DNA of 37,132 nt. It comes from a virus. The translations under genes were made by a program, and so were the position numbers. The stretch is from positions 1 through 37,132 of IMG/VR virus record IMGVR_UViG_3300046692_000313; one strand, 5' to 3'. Under the pieces are notes generated by a model, which worked only from the letters and a program-made list of their open reading frames with translations, searched no databases and was not told where the DNA came from. This document shows, piece by piece, positions 16,780 to 24,388 of the stretch (position 1 is the stretch's first letter; each line of letters starts with the position of its first letter).

Positions 16780-18671
16780 GCGATAATGACCCCACGACTC
16801 TCATAGACGGAAGGTGCTGTGCCGGTTTGCAGCACTAACGGCGCAATCGCATTGATCATGGCGTCAACCCCGTCGATCTTGTTCGGGCTGTCCGCCGTTT
16901 CCTTCTTCGGGATCAGCGTCCCGTTCACATGCCGCGTCACGACAGCGTTCGACACCATCCACGTCATGACGGGGTTGCCGTCATGGCCTATCATATGCGG
17001 CCCGGCCCTTACCCTGGCTTCCAGATCCTTTGCCGGATCCGTGACATTCGGCGCGCTCTTGTGAAGCTGCACCGCCAGATCGTCGCCTCCGTTGGCCAGA
17101 TCGGCGTTTAGCCGGGAAGCCATCTGCTGCGCGGCGGCGAACTGGTCGAATGTCACCTTCCGCACGGACTGGGTTGCGATCAGCCAGCGGATGAACATTT
17201 CCACCGAATTGTGATCTACGAAGTCACCGGGCGTCACCAGCAGATCAGGCAGCCATGCCGCCGGCAGCTCCGCCAGCGGTTTCGCCCAATCGGGGTCGCC
17301 ATTATCCTTCAGCGCGAACAATGGGGGCAGACCGGCGAGGCCATCTTCATCAAGTGGTGGCCCGCCGTTATGGCCCGCCCAGGTGCCATAGGTGGATTGG
17401 CCGGTATCGCTTTGCGTCTCTCGCATCAGCGCTGCCGCCGGGATGAAGAATTTCGGTTTTATCAGTAGCTTGTCGCCATCGGCCGAACCGATCAGCGCAA
17501 CGGCTGTGATATCGTCCTTGTCCGCGAGGTCAGCGCCGACCGTACATTCAAGCCCATGGAAATCGGCCCACCCCAGCCCTTCCATGGTTGCCTTCTTCCA
17601 CGCTTCCACGGACAGCCAGGCCGACGCCGCGTTCAGCCAGACATTGAGGCGCTTCGTCTTGAACTCGCCCAGCGAGGCAGGACTGGCCGCGGCTTCGATC
17701 GCATAGCCGCGCAGCTCGTCCAAATCGACCGCCGACCCAAGCAGCGGATTCGCTTTGCCCCAGACCCGTTCGTCAAAGACATCGTCGCCTTCGTCCACCG
17801 TGAAGACGATGCCGAAATAATGATCCGCAGCGACTGTCCCCGCGAGAATTTTCGCAACGAGCGTCCGCTGTTCATAGCAGACGCCGCGCACATTATAGCC
17901 GGCCGTCGTGATCATCCACATAAGCGGCTGCTTGCGCGCACCGAATGCGGATCGGATCACGTCGAAAAGACCGCGATCCTTATGGGCATGCAATTCGTCC
18001 AGAATGCCCACATAGGGGTTCCAGCCATCCTGCGTTGACGACTTGGCGTTGATCGGCTGAACAGCGCCGCCATTGTCGCCGCAAGTGATCGACCGTGCCC
18101 AGGCCTTCAGCGCGAAGGCTTCACGAAGGGCTGCGGTCCTGTCCACCATCAGCTTGGCCGGCTTGAACACCTTGTCGGCCTGTGCGCCCGTAGTCGCGCC
18201 GACAACGATGTCCGGCCCCATTTCGCCTTCGCATGTCAGGCAATACAGGGCGATACCGGCCGTCAGCGTGGACTTGGCGTTCTTGCGCGCAACCTCGATA
18301 TAGGCCCGCGTAAAGCGCCGACGATCATCAGCCCGACGGCGAAACCCGAAGACGTTCACCAGAATGAATATCTGTGCGGGTTCCAGTACCAGCGTTGCGC
18401 TGTCCCATGATCCCTGAACGTGCGGCAACTTCTCTATGAAGTCGCAGATGTCTTCGGCATGCCACTCGCTGAAATAGAACGGACAGGCTTTGCGTTTGGC
18501 CCGTTTCAGATCGTCAAGGAAGCGCTTCGCTGCCTGCCGGACGAACACGCATTGCCGCTCGCCCTTGCGATCCGCAACCGCATCCAGCGCATAGTCAACG
18601 GCGATCTGCGCGAAGAAGCTAAGGGGCGCGGCGGCCGTTGCGCGCAAACGGGTTTTCGGTTTGCGCGCCAC
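16776..18671 (-). CDS. terL: Terminase large subunit (HK97 type) with GHNGGPPLDE insertion
   Basis: The protein has 631 aa. GTG at 18671 is preceded by GGAAAGG. The ATPase domain carries the Walker A-like VARKNAKST (127-135) and Walker B with catalytic Glu, VGILDELH (221-228). The RuvC-like nuclease domain begins with CTVGADLADKDD (Asp381) and ends around NKIDGVDAM (Asp603). Between these lies an extra stretch (about 420-470) with GHNGGPPLDEDG at 433-444. That decapeptide is a recurrent short motif in alphaproteobacterial and phage proteins but is not part of the usual nuclease fold. The enzyme powers packaging and cuts concatemers. It overlaps the small subunit gene by 53 bases and is coupled to the portal. 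Confidence 0.95.
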   Translation of the reverse strand: MARKPKTRLRATAAAPLSFFAQIAVDYALDAVADRKGERQCVFVRQAAKRFLDDLKRAKRKACPFYFSEWHAEDICDFIEKLPHVQGSWDSATLVLEPAQIFILVNVFGFRRRADDRRRFTRAYIEVARKNAKSTLTAGIALYCLTCEGEMGPDIVVGATTGAQADKVFKPAKLMVDRTAALREAFALKAWARSITCGDNGGAVQPINAKSSTQDGWNPYVGILDELHAHKDRGLFDVIRSAFGARKQPLMWMITTAGYNVRGVCYEQRTLVAKILAGTVAADHYFGIVFTVDEGDDVFDERVWGKANPLLGSAVDLDELRGYAIEAAASPASLGEFKTKRLNVWLNAASAWLSVEAWKKATMEGLGWADFHGLECTVGADLADKDDITAVALIGSADGDKLLIKPKFFIPAAALMRETQSDTGQSTYGTWAGHNGGPPLDEDGLAGLPPLFALKDNGDPDWAKPLAELPAAWLPDLLVTPGDFVDHNSVEMFIRWLIATQSVRKVTFDQFAAAQQMASRLNADLANGGDDLAVQLHKSAPNVTDPAKDLEARVRAGPHMIGHDGNPVMTWMVSNAVVTRHVNGTLIPKKETADSPNKIDGVDAMINAIAPLVLQTGTAPSVYESRGVIIA

Positions 18672-19032
18672 CGGGAGCCTTTCCTATCCGGGTGCGCGGC
18701 CCTGCGATGCCCAACAGTTCGCGCATGCGGCGCAACTCTGTCAGATAGGCAGCGGGCGGCGGCTCATTGGAAAGAAAGGCCGCGCGCACCATCGCCTCGG
18801 TTGCGCAATATGTGGCGAACAGCGAGCTATCGCGCTCCGTCACACCGGCCAGCATCACCCGCGATATTTCCTCGATCCACACTTCCTGCGCCGCCGGCAT
18901 CAGGTAGTCTGGTGCTACCGGCGGATCGCCAGGCGAAAACACTTCGACCGCTTTGCCGGCATCGCGATCAGGGCGAAGCGTCCCGCGCTTTTCCTTTGTC
19001 GCTGGAAGCTGGGGTTTAGGCCCGCGCTTCAT
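18619..19032 (-). CDS. terS: Terminase small subunit (P27 family)
   Basis: The protein has 137 aa from the ATG at 19032. MKRGPKPQLPATKEKRGTLRPDRD is the typical basic opening of P27-type small terminases. PDYLMPAAQEVWIEEISRVMLAGVTERDSSLFATYCATEA and the C-terminal LRELLGIAGPRTRIG motif complete the match. It recognises the packaging start in concatemeric DNA and recruits TerL, whose gene overlaps its 3' end. The gene starts inside the last codons of the 61-aa gene upstream, so all are coupled. Confidence 0.92.
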   Translation of the reverse strand: MKRGPKPQLPATKEKRGTLRPDRDAGKAVEVFSPGDPPVAPDYLMPAAQEVWIEEISRVMLAGVTERDSSLFATYCATEAMVRAAFLSNEPPPAAYLTELRRMRELLGIAGPRTRIGKAPGGAQTENPFARNGRRAP

Positions 19033-19201
19033 TCTCAATATCCACTCGCATCGGCACCGGACTGACGAAGCCAGCCAGCGACAAGATCTTGCACGCCAAC
19101 TTCAGGCGGAACGAAAAACGGCGAACCCCGGTCAGTCTAACCAAGATCGTCAGGGACTTCCTGGCAGCGTCTGCGACATCAACGGTATGACAGGCCCGCA
19201 T
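19016..19201 (-). CDS. Small basic amphipathic protein before the terminase
   Basis: The protein has 61 aa. The ATG at 19201 has a strong TAGGGGGT site; a longer in-frame start at 19384 would run back into the HNH gene and is rejected. The sequence (LTILVRLTGVRRFSFRLKLACKILSLAGFV) is basic and amphipathic and ends in an acidic tail (MRVDIENEARA). Small proteins with an LTG-R-F-R-L pattern are seen near terminase or tail genes of sphingomonad phages in my recollection, without known function. It overlaps the small terminase start by 17 bases. Confidence 0.65.
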   Translation of the reverse strand: MRACHTVDVADAARKSLTILVRLTGVRRFSFRLKLACKILSLAGFVSPVPMRVDIENEARA

Positions 19202-19317
19202 GGCGCACCCCCTATCCTGAAAATTTAATTCGACGCGAAAGTTTAATCTGACTACGCAAATTTTCGACCCGGAGCCGGTACAGCGAATGAGGGCGGCAGG
19301 TTTTCGACCCGCCCCCC
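19202..19317. other. Repeat-bearing gap between HNH and terminase genes, candidate cos/packaging site
   Basis: This non-coding stretch holds two exact copies of TTTTCGACCCG (19261-19271 and 19301-19311, 40 bases apart) and two related AT-rich TTTAAT elements (19225-19230 and 19242-19247). In HNH-encoding HK97-like phages the cohesive end site lies near the HNH and terminase genes. Repeats here could be binding sites for the small terminase. The actual cut site cannot be identified from sequence. Confidence 0.45.
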
Positions 19318-19641
19318 TCATTGCTCCCGATGATGCCCAGCCTGACCTTCCAGAGCCGTCTTCGCCTTGTGGCAGGCCCGGCAAAGAGCCTGAAGGTTAT
19401 CGTCGCCCTCACTGCCTCCCTGACCGCGTGAGACGACATGATCGACATCAGTGGCCGGTCGCGCCTGCCCTTCACGCAAGCACTTCTGGCAGAGGTGCCG
19501 ATCACGGTCGAGGATGCGCTTGCGCTGCTTTTCCCATTCCCATCCGTATCCGCGCTGATGCCGCGAACCGCGCGACGTGGCAGACCATTTGCGCTGCTTG
19601 CCTACGGGACGAATGGTAAGGGAGGCGGGGCGCTTGGCCAT
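19318..19641 (-). CDS. HNH endonuclease next to terminase
   Basis: The protein has 107 aa from the ATG at 19641; the longer frame upstream crosses a terminator and is rejected. Residues 40-100 hold the zinc-binding HNH fold: LCQKCLREGQ (first Cys pair), DVDHVVSRGQGGSEGDDNLQ (catalytic DH and Asn) and LCRACH (second Cys pair). This is the small HNH protein that in HK97-like phages works with the terminase to cut packaging sites. It is the first gene of the late minus-strand block, placed behind a terminator and direct repeats. Confidence 0.93.
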   Translation of the reverse strand: MAKRPASLTIRPVGKQRKWSATSRGSRHQRGYGWEWEKQRKRILDRDRHLCQKCLREGQARPATDVDHVVSRGQGGSEGDDNLQALCRACHKAKTALEGQAGHHREQ

Positions 19642-19660
19642 ACGCTGCACCCATCCTGAT

Positions 19661-19693
19661 AAAAGAAACGCCCCGAACCAGAAGGGCCGAGGC
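19661..19693 (-). terminator. Terminator between ParDE and the late operon
   Basis: On the minus strand GCCTCG (19693-19688) pairs with CGGGGC (19675-19670), one G-U pair, 12-base loop, followed by GTTTCTTTT. It would end early leftward transcripts just before the HNH gene at 19641, which leaves almost no room for a promoter behind it. Late transcription may therefore depend on antitermination. Confidence 0.65.
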
Positions 19694-19727
19694 GCAGCTA
19701 TTAGCGATGAACTATTGCTAACACATA

Positions 19728-19770
19728 CTGGTCGCGGGTCAAGTGCAGATGGCATCTGGTAACGGGTCAA
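19728..19770. promoter_or_regulatory. Direct repeats upstream of the late operon
   Basis: Read on the minus strand, TTGACCCGNNACCAG occurs twice (19770-19756 and 19742-19728), 28 bases apart centre to centre, differing only in the two middle bases. They lie in the 247-base gene-free gap between parE and the HNH gene. They may be binding sites for a late regulator; each also begins with a TTGACC that could serve as a -35 box. Confidence 0.55.
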
Positions 19771-19888
19771 TTGGGAAGCTGCGACCCATGCCATCGGTTT
19801 CTGGTTCATCCTCAATTTGAGGACGGACGATCACGCCCGATCACGCTCACGGTAATAATGGTACGGGGCTTTCGGTGCCGAAGCTATC

Positions 19889-20185
19889 TCAATTCAACCG
19901 CAAGGCGCGGTCGTGATCCTGCCCCGGCCCAAGGAAGCGATAGATGACGATCCTGTCGTTCCGCACCGCGTAGAGGATACCATAACCCCGGTATGAGCGC
20001 CGCCGGATGCCATGCTCCTCATACCGCGGAATCAGCGGAAAGGCGCGGGGCATTTCACCAAGACGTAGGGCCGAATCTTCCAGCTCTGCAACAAACGTCA
20101 ATGCCCGCGCTGGGTTGTCCTTTGCGATGTGACGGCCGATCATCATAAGGTCATTACGCGCTTCGTGGGTCAGCGAGATTTTCAT
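19889..20185 (-). CDS. parE: ParE/RelE-family toxin
   Basis: The protein has 98 aa, start overlapping the antitoxin stop (ATGA, 20182-20185). MKISLTHEARNDLMMIGRHIAKDNPARALTFVAEL is the standard two-helix opening of ParE-type toxins. GIRRRSYRGYGILYAVRNDRIVIYRFLGPGQDHDRAL is the C-terminal beta-sheet with the conserved Arg-x-x-x-x-x-Y and the GQD.. end. ParE proteins poison DNA gyrase, whereas RelE proteins cut mRNA; the lack of RelE catalytic residues cannot be settled by eye. In a prophage it would stabilise the element. It sits between early and late genes. Confidence 0.9.
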   Translation of the reverse strand: MKISLTHEARNDLMMIGRHIAKDNPARALTFVAELEDSALRLGEMPRAFPLIPRYEEHGIRRRSYRGYGILYAVRNDRIVIYRFLGPGQDHDRALRLN

Positions 20186-20463
20186 TGAAGCGGCTGCTCG
20201 CCCGCCATTCCTTCAATTTCCGCGCGTACCTCCGCACAGACTTCGCCAAGATCGTAAAGGCGCCCCGCCTGTTCATCATCAAGGCCACGCACAACCGAAG
20301 CGTCCAGTTCACGCAACCAACGCTGTTCATCTTCCGTTTCTGTTTGATCGCGTCGGATCAGGTCGCGCACATAATCGCTTACGCTGGCATATTGGCCACT
20401 ATCGATACGATTCTGCACATAGTCCCGCATGGGATCGGGAAGGGATACATTCATGGTTGCCAT
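20182..20463 (-). CDS. parD: ParD-family ribbon-helix-helix antitoxin
   Basis: The protein has 93 aa, ATG at 20463 with an ideal AGGAGGT site. MATMNVSLPDPMRDYVQNRIDSGQYASVSDYVRDLIRRD is the ParD ribbon-helix-helix DNA-binding domain. The acidic C-terminal half (LDDEQAGRLYDLGEVCAEVRAEIEG) would wrap the toxin. It likely represses its own promoter, which is visible just upstream (TTGAAT-N17-CATATT). Coupled to the toxin by a four-base overlap. Confidence 0.92.
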   Translation of the reverse strand: MATMNVSLPDPMRDYVQNRIDSGQYASVSDYVRDLIRRDQTETEDEQRWLRELDASVVRGLDDEQAGRLYDLGEVCAEVRAEIEGMAGEQPLQ

Positions 20464-20484
20464 CGGCTAATACCTCCTGCGGCC

Positions 20485-20513
20485 AATATGACAAAAATTG
20501 CCATGATATTCAA
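20485..20513 (-). promoter_or_regulatory. Promoter of parDE
   Basis: On the minus strand TTGAAT (20513-20508), 17 bases, CATATT (20490-20485), then the AGGAGGT site and ATG of parD. The AATAT...ATATT arms around it could form the ParD operator. The pair can thus be expressed independently of the lytic transcripts. Confidence 0.6.
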
Positions 20514-20551
20514 TTACCCTTCCCTCTCAGCCATTCGGGATCGGATCAAGG

Positions 20552-21199
20552 CTAAGTCCGAATGCGCCCGTCAGATTGAGGTACGAACCTCATTTCCCAC
20601 TCTTCAGCAAACAACGTCGCCGCCTCAATGAACTGCCCGGCCAAGTTGCGCCGTGCCCGCTCAACCGAAACGCGCACATAGCGATTGGCATGCAGCCGGC
20701 GGGCAGTTTCCACGAACCGTTCGCCGTCCACCATCACAGCGTCGAACGCCGCGCGAAGATGGGCCGGCACAAGGCCGCGCACCCATGCGACGTCAGACCG
20801 CGCCCACATCGCCGCTTCAGTCACGGGGATGCGCGATCCGGCCGCGCTGCCGCCAGCGCCAGAAACGTCCAGCCCGCACTTGATCATGCCGGACTGCGCA
20901 AGGTCCAGACGGTCATCATACCATTCCAGCGCCGCCATGATCTGCTTGGCCGGGACGCGGGCACGGTCGAACGATCGCCGTTCGTACATTTCCCGAAACG
21001 CTGGCTTGATCCGCACGGACTTGTGGGTCCGCACCTCGCCGCGGACCATCACCTCGCCGTAGGGGTTCGCGACCTGAACGATCTCATAGCTGTTGATCTC
21101 GCGCTGCCTCGCCGGGATATCCGCCTGAACGATCAGCGAATGGACATTACCGGCGGCATCTGCCCGTGTCTTGGTTTTCCTGTTAGTGGCCTTGCCCAT
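20552..21199 (-). CDS. Unknown protein in late-regulator position
   Basis: The protein has 215 aa, ATG at 21199 with AGAGGG in front. It contains no motif I can name with certainty. The N-terminal part includes NPYGEVMVRGEVRTHKSVRIKPAFREMYERRSFDRARVPAKQIMAALEWYDDRLDLA. The C-terminal half (VAWVRGLVPAHLRAAFDAVMVDGERFVETARRLHANRYVRVSVERARRNLAGQFIEAA) reads like a helix-turn-helix of the sigma/antitermination kind. It is the last replication-side gene before the parDE pair and the late terminator, the position of Q-type antiterminators or late activators in lambda-like phages. That role is a hypothesis from position and the helical C-terminus. Confidence 0.6.
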   Translation of the reverse strand: MGKATNRKTKTRADAAGNVHSLIVQADIPARQREINSYEIVQVANPYGEVMVRGEVRTHKSVRIKPAFREMYERRSFDRARVPAKQIMAALEWYDDRLDLAQSGMIKCGLDVSGAGGSAAGSRIPVTEAAMWARSDVAWVRGLVPAHLRAAFDAVMVDGERFVETARRLHANRYVRVSVERARRNLAGQFIEAATLFAEEWEMRFVPQSDGRIRT

Positions 21200-21281
21200 T
21201 ATGCGGATCCCTCTGGTTTCGGGCTATTCGGATTTCGGCGTGGAACGTTGTGCGCAGCGAGGAAACCGCCGTCGTGCATCC

Positions 21282-21833
21282 TCATGCTTCGCCACCCCGG
21301 ACGGGCATCGACCAGTCGCCGGCCAGCATCCGCGTCAGACGTTCGATATGCTGCTTGCGCTCTGCTACGACGGGCTCCGCGTGCTGCCGGATCTCGCCCA
21401 CGCTGGGCATGAAGCCATGCCGGCTCGATTGAACCGCGTCATCGATCGCCTGGCCGAGAATGTCGTGCGGAATGTCACCCAGCAGCCGCGAATATTCCGA
21501 CATCCACAGGGCGATATGCTCCGCCCCAGGCGAGACGCGACCGATCGTGAACATCGACATCAGCATGGAAAGCCGATCGACCATCCAGCCTTTCGGCGCG
21601 GGTTCCAGGGCCGCATCGAGGCGTTGCAATTCCTCGCCCACATCGACTGCTGCCAGCCCCTTTGCCCTGGCGGCATGGATAGCAAAATCCGGCGTCCAGC
21701 CGGGCGAACCGTCGAAAACAAATTCACGGTCCCCCAGCGCCAAGCATAGCTCGGGCCTGACGGATATTGTCGACGGCAGACGGGCGGATGCTCCTGCCGC
21801 TGCTGTCACCGCTGCCGGGTCGGCCAGCATCAT
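21282..21833 (-). CDS. Unknown early protein after the initiator
   Basis: The protein has 183 aa from ATG 21833, which has GGAAGGAA in front; it overlaps the end of the initiator gene by 110 bases in another frame. Residues 1-60 are Ala/Pro-rich. The rest is helical (GEELQRLDAALEPAPKGWMVDRLSMLMSMF and DIPHDILGQAIDDAVQSSRHGFMPSVGEIRQHAEPVVAERKQHIERLTRML). Its place beside the initiator and helicase genes suggests a replication helper such as a helicase loader, but no ATPase motif is present. Function is unknown. Confidence 0.7.
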   Translation of the reverse strand: MMLADPAAVTAAAGASARLPSTISVRPELCLALGDREFVFDGSPGWTPDFAIHAARAKGLAAVDVGEELQRLDAALEPAPKGWMVDRLSMLMSMFTIGRVSPGAEHIALWMSEYSRLLGDIPHDILGQAIDDAVQSSRHGFMPSVGEIRQHAEPVVAERKQHIERLTRMLAGDWSMPVRGGEA

Positions 21834-22650
21834 CGTAATTTCCTTCCATCACTTTTCGGAGGTTTTTGGGTTCGAGCAGCCAGTCGATCGTTGCGACCAG
21901 CCGCCCGGATCGTGACGTTTCGCCACGCAGAAACGGGGAAGCACGGACTGAAGCCAGGACGTCAGCCCAGACGGCGCGCCCACCGAGCTCGTACAAGCGT
22001 GCAGCAAGCTTCCTGCGCCGATCCGCGCCAAGCTGCGCAGGGCGGGCATTGGGCACGATCGACTGACGGAGGCGCTCGTAGTCGGCGAATGCGACGTCGA
22101 CATCGTCGGGTGGTATCCGCGGTTGAGGCACAGCGGGCGGAGCCGGCGCAGCAGGCGGGGCATCTGCCGGCGTGTTGCTGGCTGACGAGTCCGAAGGACT
22201 CTTCTTCTTCTCTTTGTTCCCTTGTTTCCCTTCTTTCTGTTGTGTGCCCTCACTGTGCCCTTGCTGTGCCCCTCGTGTGCCCTTCGCTGTGCCCTTTACT
22301 GTGCCCTCTTCCTGCACCGCATCCTGATAAAACGCATAATTACATAGGGTTATGACCGTCGGAGACTGTGCCCCGTCATATGCCGTTCGCTGTGCCCATT
22401 TTTGGCACTTTCTCATGCGCTCCATGAAGCCACGTGTTTTCTTGATTGACCACTGAAATGCCTCGGACATTTGGCGGATCGAGGTGACGAATTCGCCCCG
22501 CTCCACCCACACCCGATGGCCGTTGAACCACTGGTCATGGGCTTGGAAGGCGGCCTGCTCGATCGACCAGAGAAAGGCCTCGCGCTCGCTGAAGGGCTCC
22601 GGCTTGAAGCTGTCCATCCAGCCGCGATGCATGATGTACCAACCGCTCAT
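21724..22650 (-). CDS. Replication initiator-like (lambda O / DnaD-type) protein with iterons in its gene
   Basis: The protein has 308 aa, ATG overlapping the stop of the 102-aa gene. Residues about 20-110 look like the winged-helix DNA-binding domain of phage initiator proteins (REAFLWSIEQAAFQAHD, GEFVTSIRQMSEAFQWSIKKTRGFMERM). Residues 115-138 are a short repeat (EGTVKGTAKGTRGAQQGHSEGT) encoded by tandem TGTGCCC iterons, then a Lys-rich stretch (about 139-150) and a Pro/Ala linker. The C-terminal part from 180 (DVDVAFADYERLRQ ... RKLAARLYELGGRAVWADVLASVRASPFLRG) resembles the C-terminal domain of such initiators that contacts the helicase. Gene order initiator near DnaB helicase fits. Confidence 0.8.
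   Translation of the reverse strand: MSGWYIMHRGWMDSFKPEPFSEREAFLWSIEQAAFQAHDQWFNGHRVWVERGEFVTSIRQMSEAFQWSIKKTRGFMERMRKCQKWAQRTAYDGAQSPTVITLCNYAFYQDAVQEEGTVKGTAKGTRGAQQGHSEGTQQKEGKQGNKEKKKSPSDSSASNTPADAPPAAPAPPAVPQPRIPPDDVDVAFADYERLRQSIVPNARPAQLGADRRRKLAARLYELGGRAVWADVLASVRASPFLRGETSRSGRLVATIDWLLEPKNLRKVMEGNYDDAGRPGSGDSSGRSIRPSAVDNIRQARAMLGAGGP
22243..22397. other. Probable phage replication origin (iterons plus AT-rich segment)
   Basis: Read on the plus strand, TGTGCCC occurs six times at 22243, 22254, 22265, 22276, 22288 and 22300, one helical turn apart, and again at 22367 and 22391. Between the two groups lies an AT-rich stretch (22326-22355, gataaaacgcataattacat...). Iterons plus an AT-rich unwinding segment inside the initiator gene is the design of the lambda origin inside gene O. 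Confidence 0.75.
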
Positions 22651-22955
22651 CTGGAGGATGCTTTTCCCTTGGCACAGGCGATGCGCGGCGCCTTGCGAAC
22701 ATGAAGATTGGACTGATACGAGAGTGTGCCCGCGTCAAATTGCGCGACCACCCGGGCGAAGATCTTGCCCGCATACTTGCCCTGGCGCTCCGTGAGCCCG
22801 CCCTTCCCCATGCAATAGGAAAACAGGCTTGCAGTGAATTCGAGGTCGGGATCGTCGTCGTCCATCACAGCGACCAGCCACCGTATCCGGTCTCTCCAGA
22901 GGTTGGACGTCGGCGGCTGCGGCACGGCCTCAAGGTGATAGCTGGTGTCGCTCAC
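22647..22955 (-). CDS. Unknown small early protein between helicase and initiator
   Basis: The protein has 102 aa, start overlapping the helicase stop (22952-22955) and end overlapping the initiator start. The middle part (DDPDLEFTASLFSYCMGKGGLTERQGKYAGKIFARVVAQFDAGTL) is a compact helical segment with LTERQGKYA, a pattern seen in small phage or plasmid proteins that act on replication. The tail is basic (LHVRKAPRIACAKGKASSR). It is tightly coupled to helicase and initiator, so a role in replication is likely, but I cannot name one. Confidence 0.75.
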   Translation of the reverse strand: MSDTSYHLEAVPQPPTSNLWRDRIRWLVAVMDDDDPDLEFTASLFSYCMGKGGLTERQGKYAGKIFARVVAQFDAGTLSYQSNLHVRKAPRIACAKGKASSR

Positions 22956-24388
22956 AGGCCACCTCCAGAGCGGTAGAAATCGGAATTGCGGATGGCCTGC
23001 CGGGCGCCGAAGAAATAGCCCTGCCGACGCGCTAGGTCGCCCTGTCGGTTCTTGGCGGTATAGATCTCGATGCGGTCGCGCACGCGCTGCATATCCAGCT
23101 CCCAGCTCTCCCGGCGCTTGGTGTCGAAGACGTCCGGCTCCGCCCGCTGGAGGTAATATTCCTCCCGGAACACGAAGATGACCTGATCGGCGTCCTGCTC
23201 GAGCGATCCGCTGTCACGCAGGTCGGAAAGCTGCGGCCGCTTGTCCTCTCGCTGCTCGAGCCCGCGGCTGAGCTGGGACAGCACAATGATGGGTAGGCCG
23301 TTCGCCTTCGCCACGCTCTTGATGGTACGGCTGATGGTCGTCACCTCTTCCTGCCTGTTCGAACGACCAGGCGGCGGGTCGATGAGCCCGAGATAGTCGA
23401 TGATGACGAGGTCGAGCGACTGGCCACGGCGCTCGAACGCCTGCTTGTGCCGACGGATAAGCGGGCCGATCTGCCCTGCGCTCAGGCTTTCGGGATCATC
23501 GATGACCAGCGGCCAAGATTCGATTTCAGCGCGCAGTTCCTGGAGCAGGCGAAGGTCGTGATCATCGACCCGCCCCGATTTGATGGCATCGAACCCCGCA
23601 CGGCCTCCAGCGTCGAACAGGAGGTCAGCGATCATCCGCTGCATCAGCTGCGGCGTTGCCATCTCCCGGCTGACGTAGAGCACGCCGTGCCCGGCCTGGG
23701 CAGCGCGGCGGGCAACGCCCAGGGACAAGGCGGTCTTCCCCATGCTGGGCCGTCCACCGATCAGCACATAGTCACCCGGCTGCATCCCGCCGGTAAGATC
23801 GTTCCAGTCCGACCAGTCGTGCACTTTCAGGCCGGGCGCGAGCTCCCCGCGGCGCAAAGCCTCTATCCGCCGCAGGGCGTCACCATAGGCATCTGCGAAT
23901 GTCTTCGTCCGGCCGGCGACATTGCCGGGCACTGTCTCGGCAAGGCAGCGCTCGAGTGTGTCCAGCGTTTCGTCAAGATCGACCGAGATGTCCGCCACCG
24001 CCGCCGTCCCCGCTTCCAGACTGCGGAGCAGCGACCGTCGGCGTGCCGAGTTGATCAGGTCGTCGACATAGGCGAGGGCACTGAGGACGAAGCTGTCGTT
24101 GGACAGTTTGATCCAGTAGCTGGCGCCGCCGATGTCCGCGAAAGAGGGCTCGCTAGACATGACGCGCGATACCGACGGGATGTTCACCGGCTTGCCGGCA
24201 TCGGCCAGCACCCCGATCTCATCATACATGCGCGCGAACAGCGGCTCGGAGAAGTGCTCGGCACGCAGCTTCCCGGCCACCCGATCATAACCGCCATCGG
24301 CTATCATGATCGCTGTCAGGATCGCCGCTTCCATCTGGACGGTCGAGGGAAGGGTTTGCGGGAGCGGCAATGTTTGGTGCGATCCCAT
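22952..24388 (-). CDS. dnaB: DnaB-type replicative helicase
   Basis: The protein has 478 aa from ATG 24388, which overlaps the stop of the XRE gene (ATGA); a longer frame upstream is antisense-like and is rejected. The N-terminal domain (15-110, VQMEAAILTAIM and FSEPLFARMYDEI) is the DnaB N domain. The RecA-like C domain has Walker A GRPSMGKTA (212-220), VSREM (239-243), and Walker B LVIIDYLGLI (327-336), then the QLSRGLEQREDKRPQLSDLRDSGSLEQDAD signature with catalytic residues. It unwinds phage DNA at the fork and is loaded through the initiator encoded after it. Length is typical. Confidence 0.95.
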   Translation of the reverse strand: MGSHQTLPLPQTLPSTVQMEAAILTAIMIADGGYDRVAGKLRAEHFSEPLFARMYDEIGVLADAGKPVNIPSVSRVMSSEPSFADIGGASYWIKLSNDSFVLSALAYVDDLINSARRRSLLRSLEAGTAAVADISVDLDETLDTLERCLAETVPGNVAGRTKTFADAYGDALRRIEALRRGELAPGLKVHDWSDWNDLTGGMQPGDYVLIGGRPSMGKTALSLGVARRAAQAGHGVLYVSREMATPQLMQRMIADLLFDAGGRAGFDAIKSGRVDDHDLRLLQELRAEIESWPLVIDDPESLSAGQIGPLIRRHKQAFERRGQSLDLVIIDYLGLIDPPPGRSNRQEEVTTISRTIKSVAKANGLPIIVLSQLSRGLEQREDKRPQLSDLRDSGSLEQDADQVIFVFREEYYLQRAEPDVFDTKRRESWELDMQRVRDRIEIYTAKNRQGDLARRQGYFFGARQAIRNSDFYRSGGGL

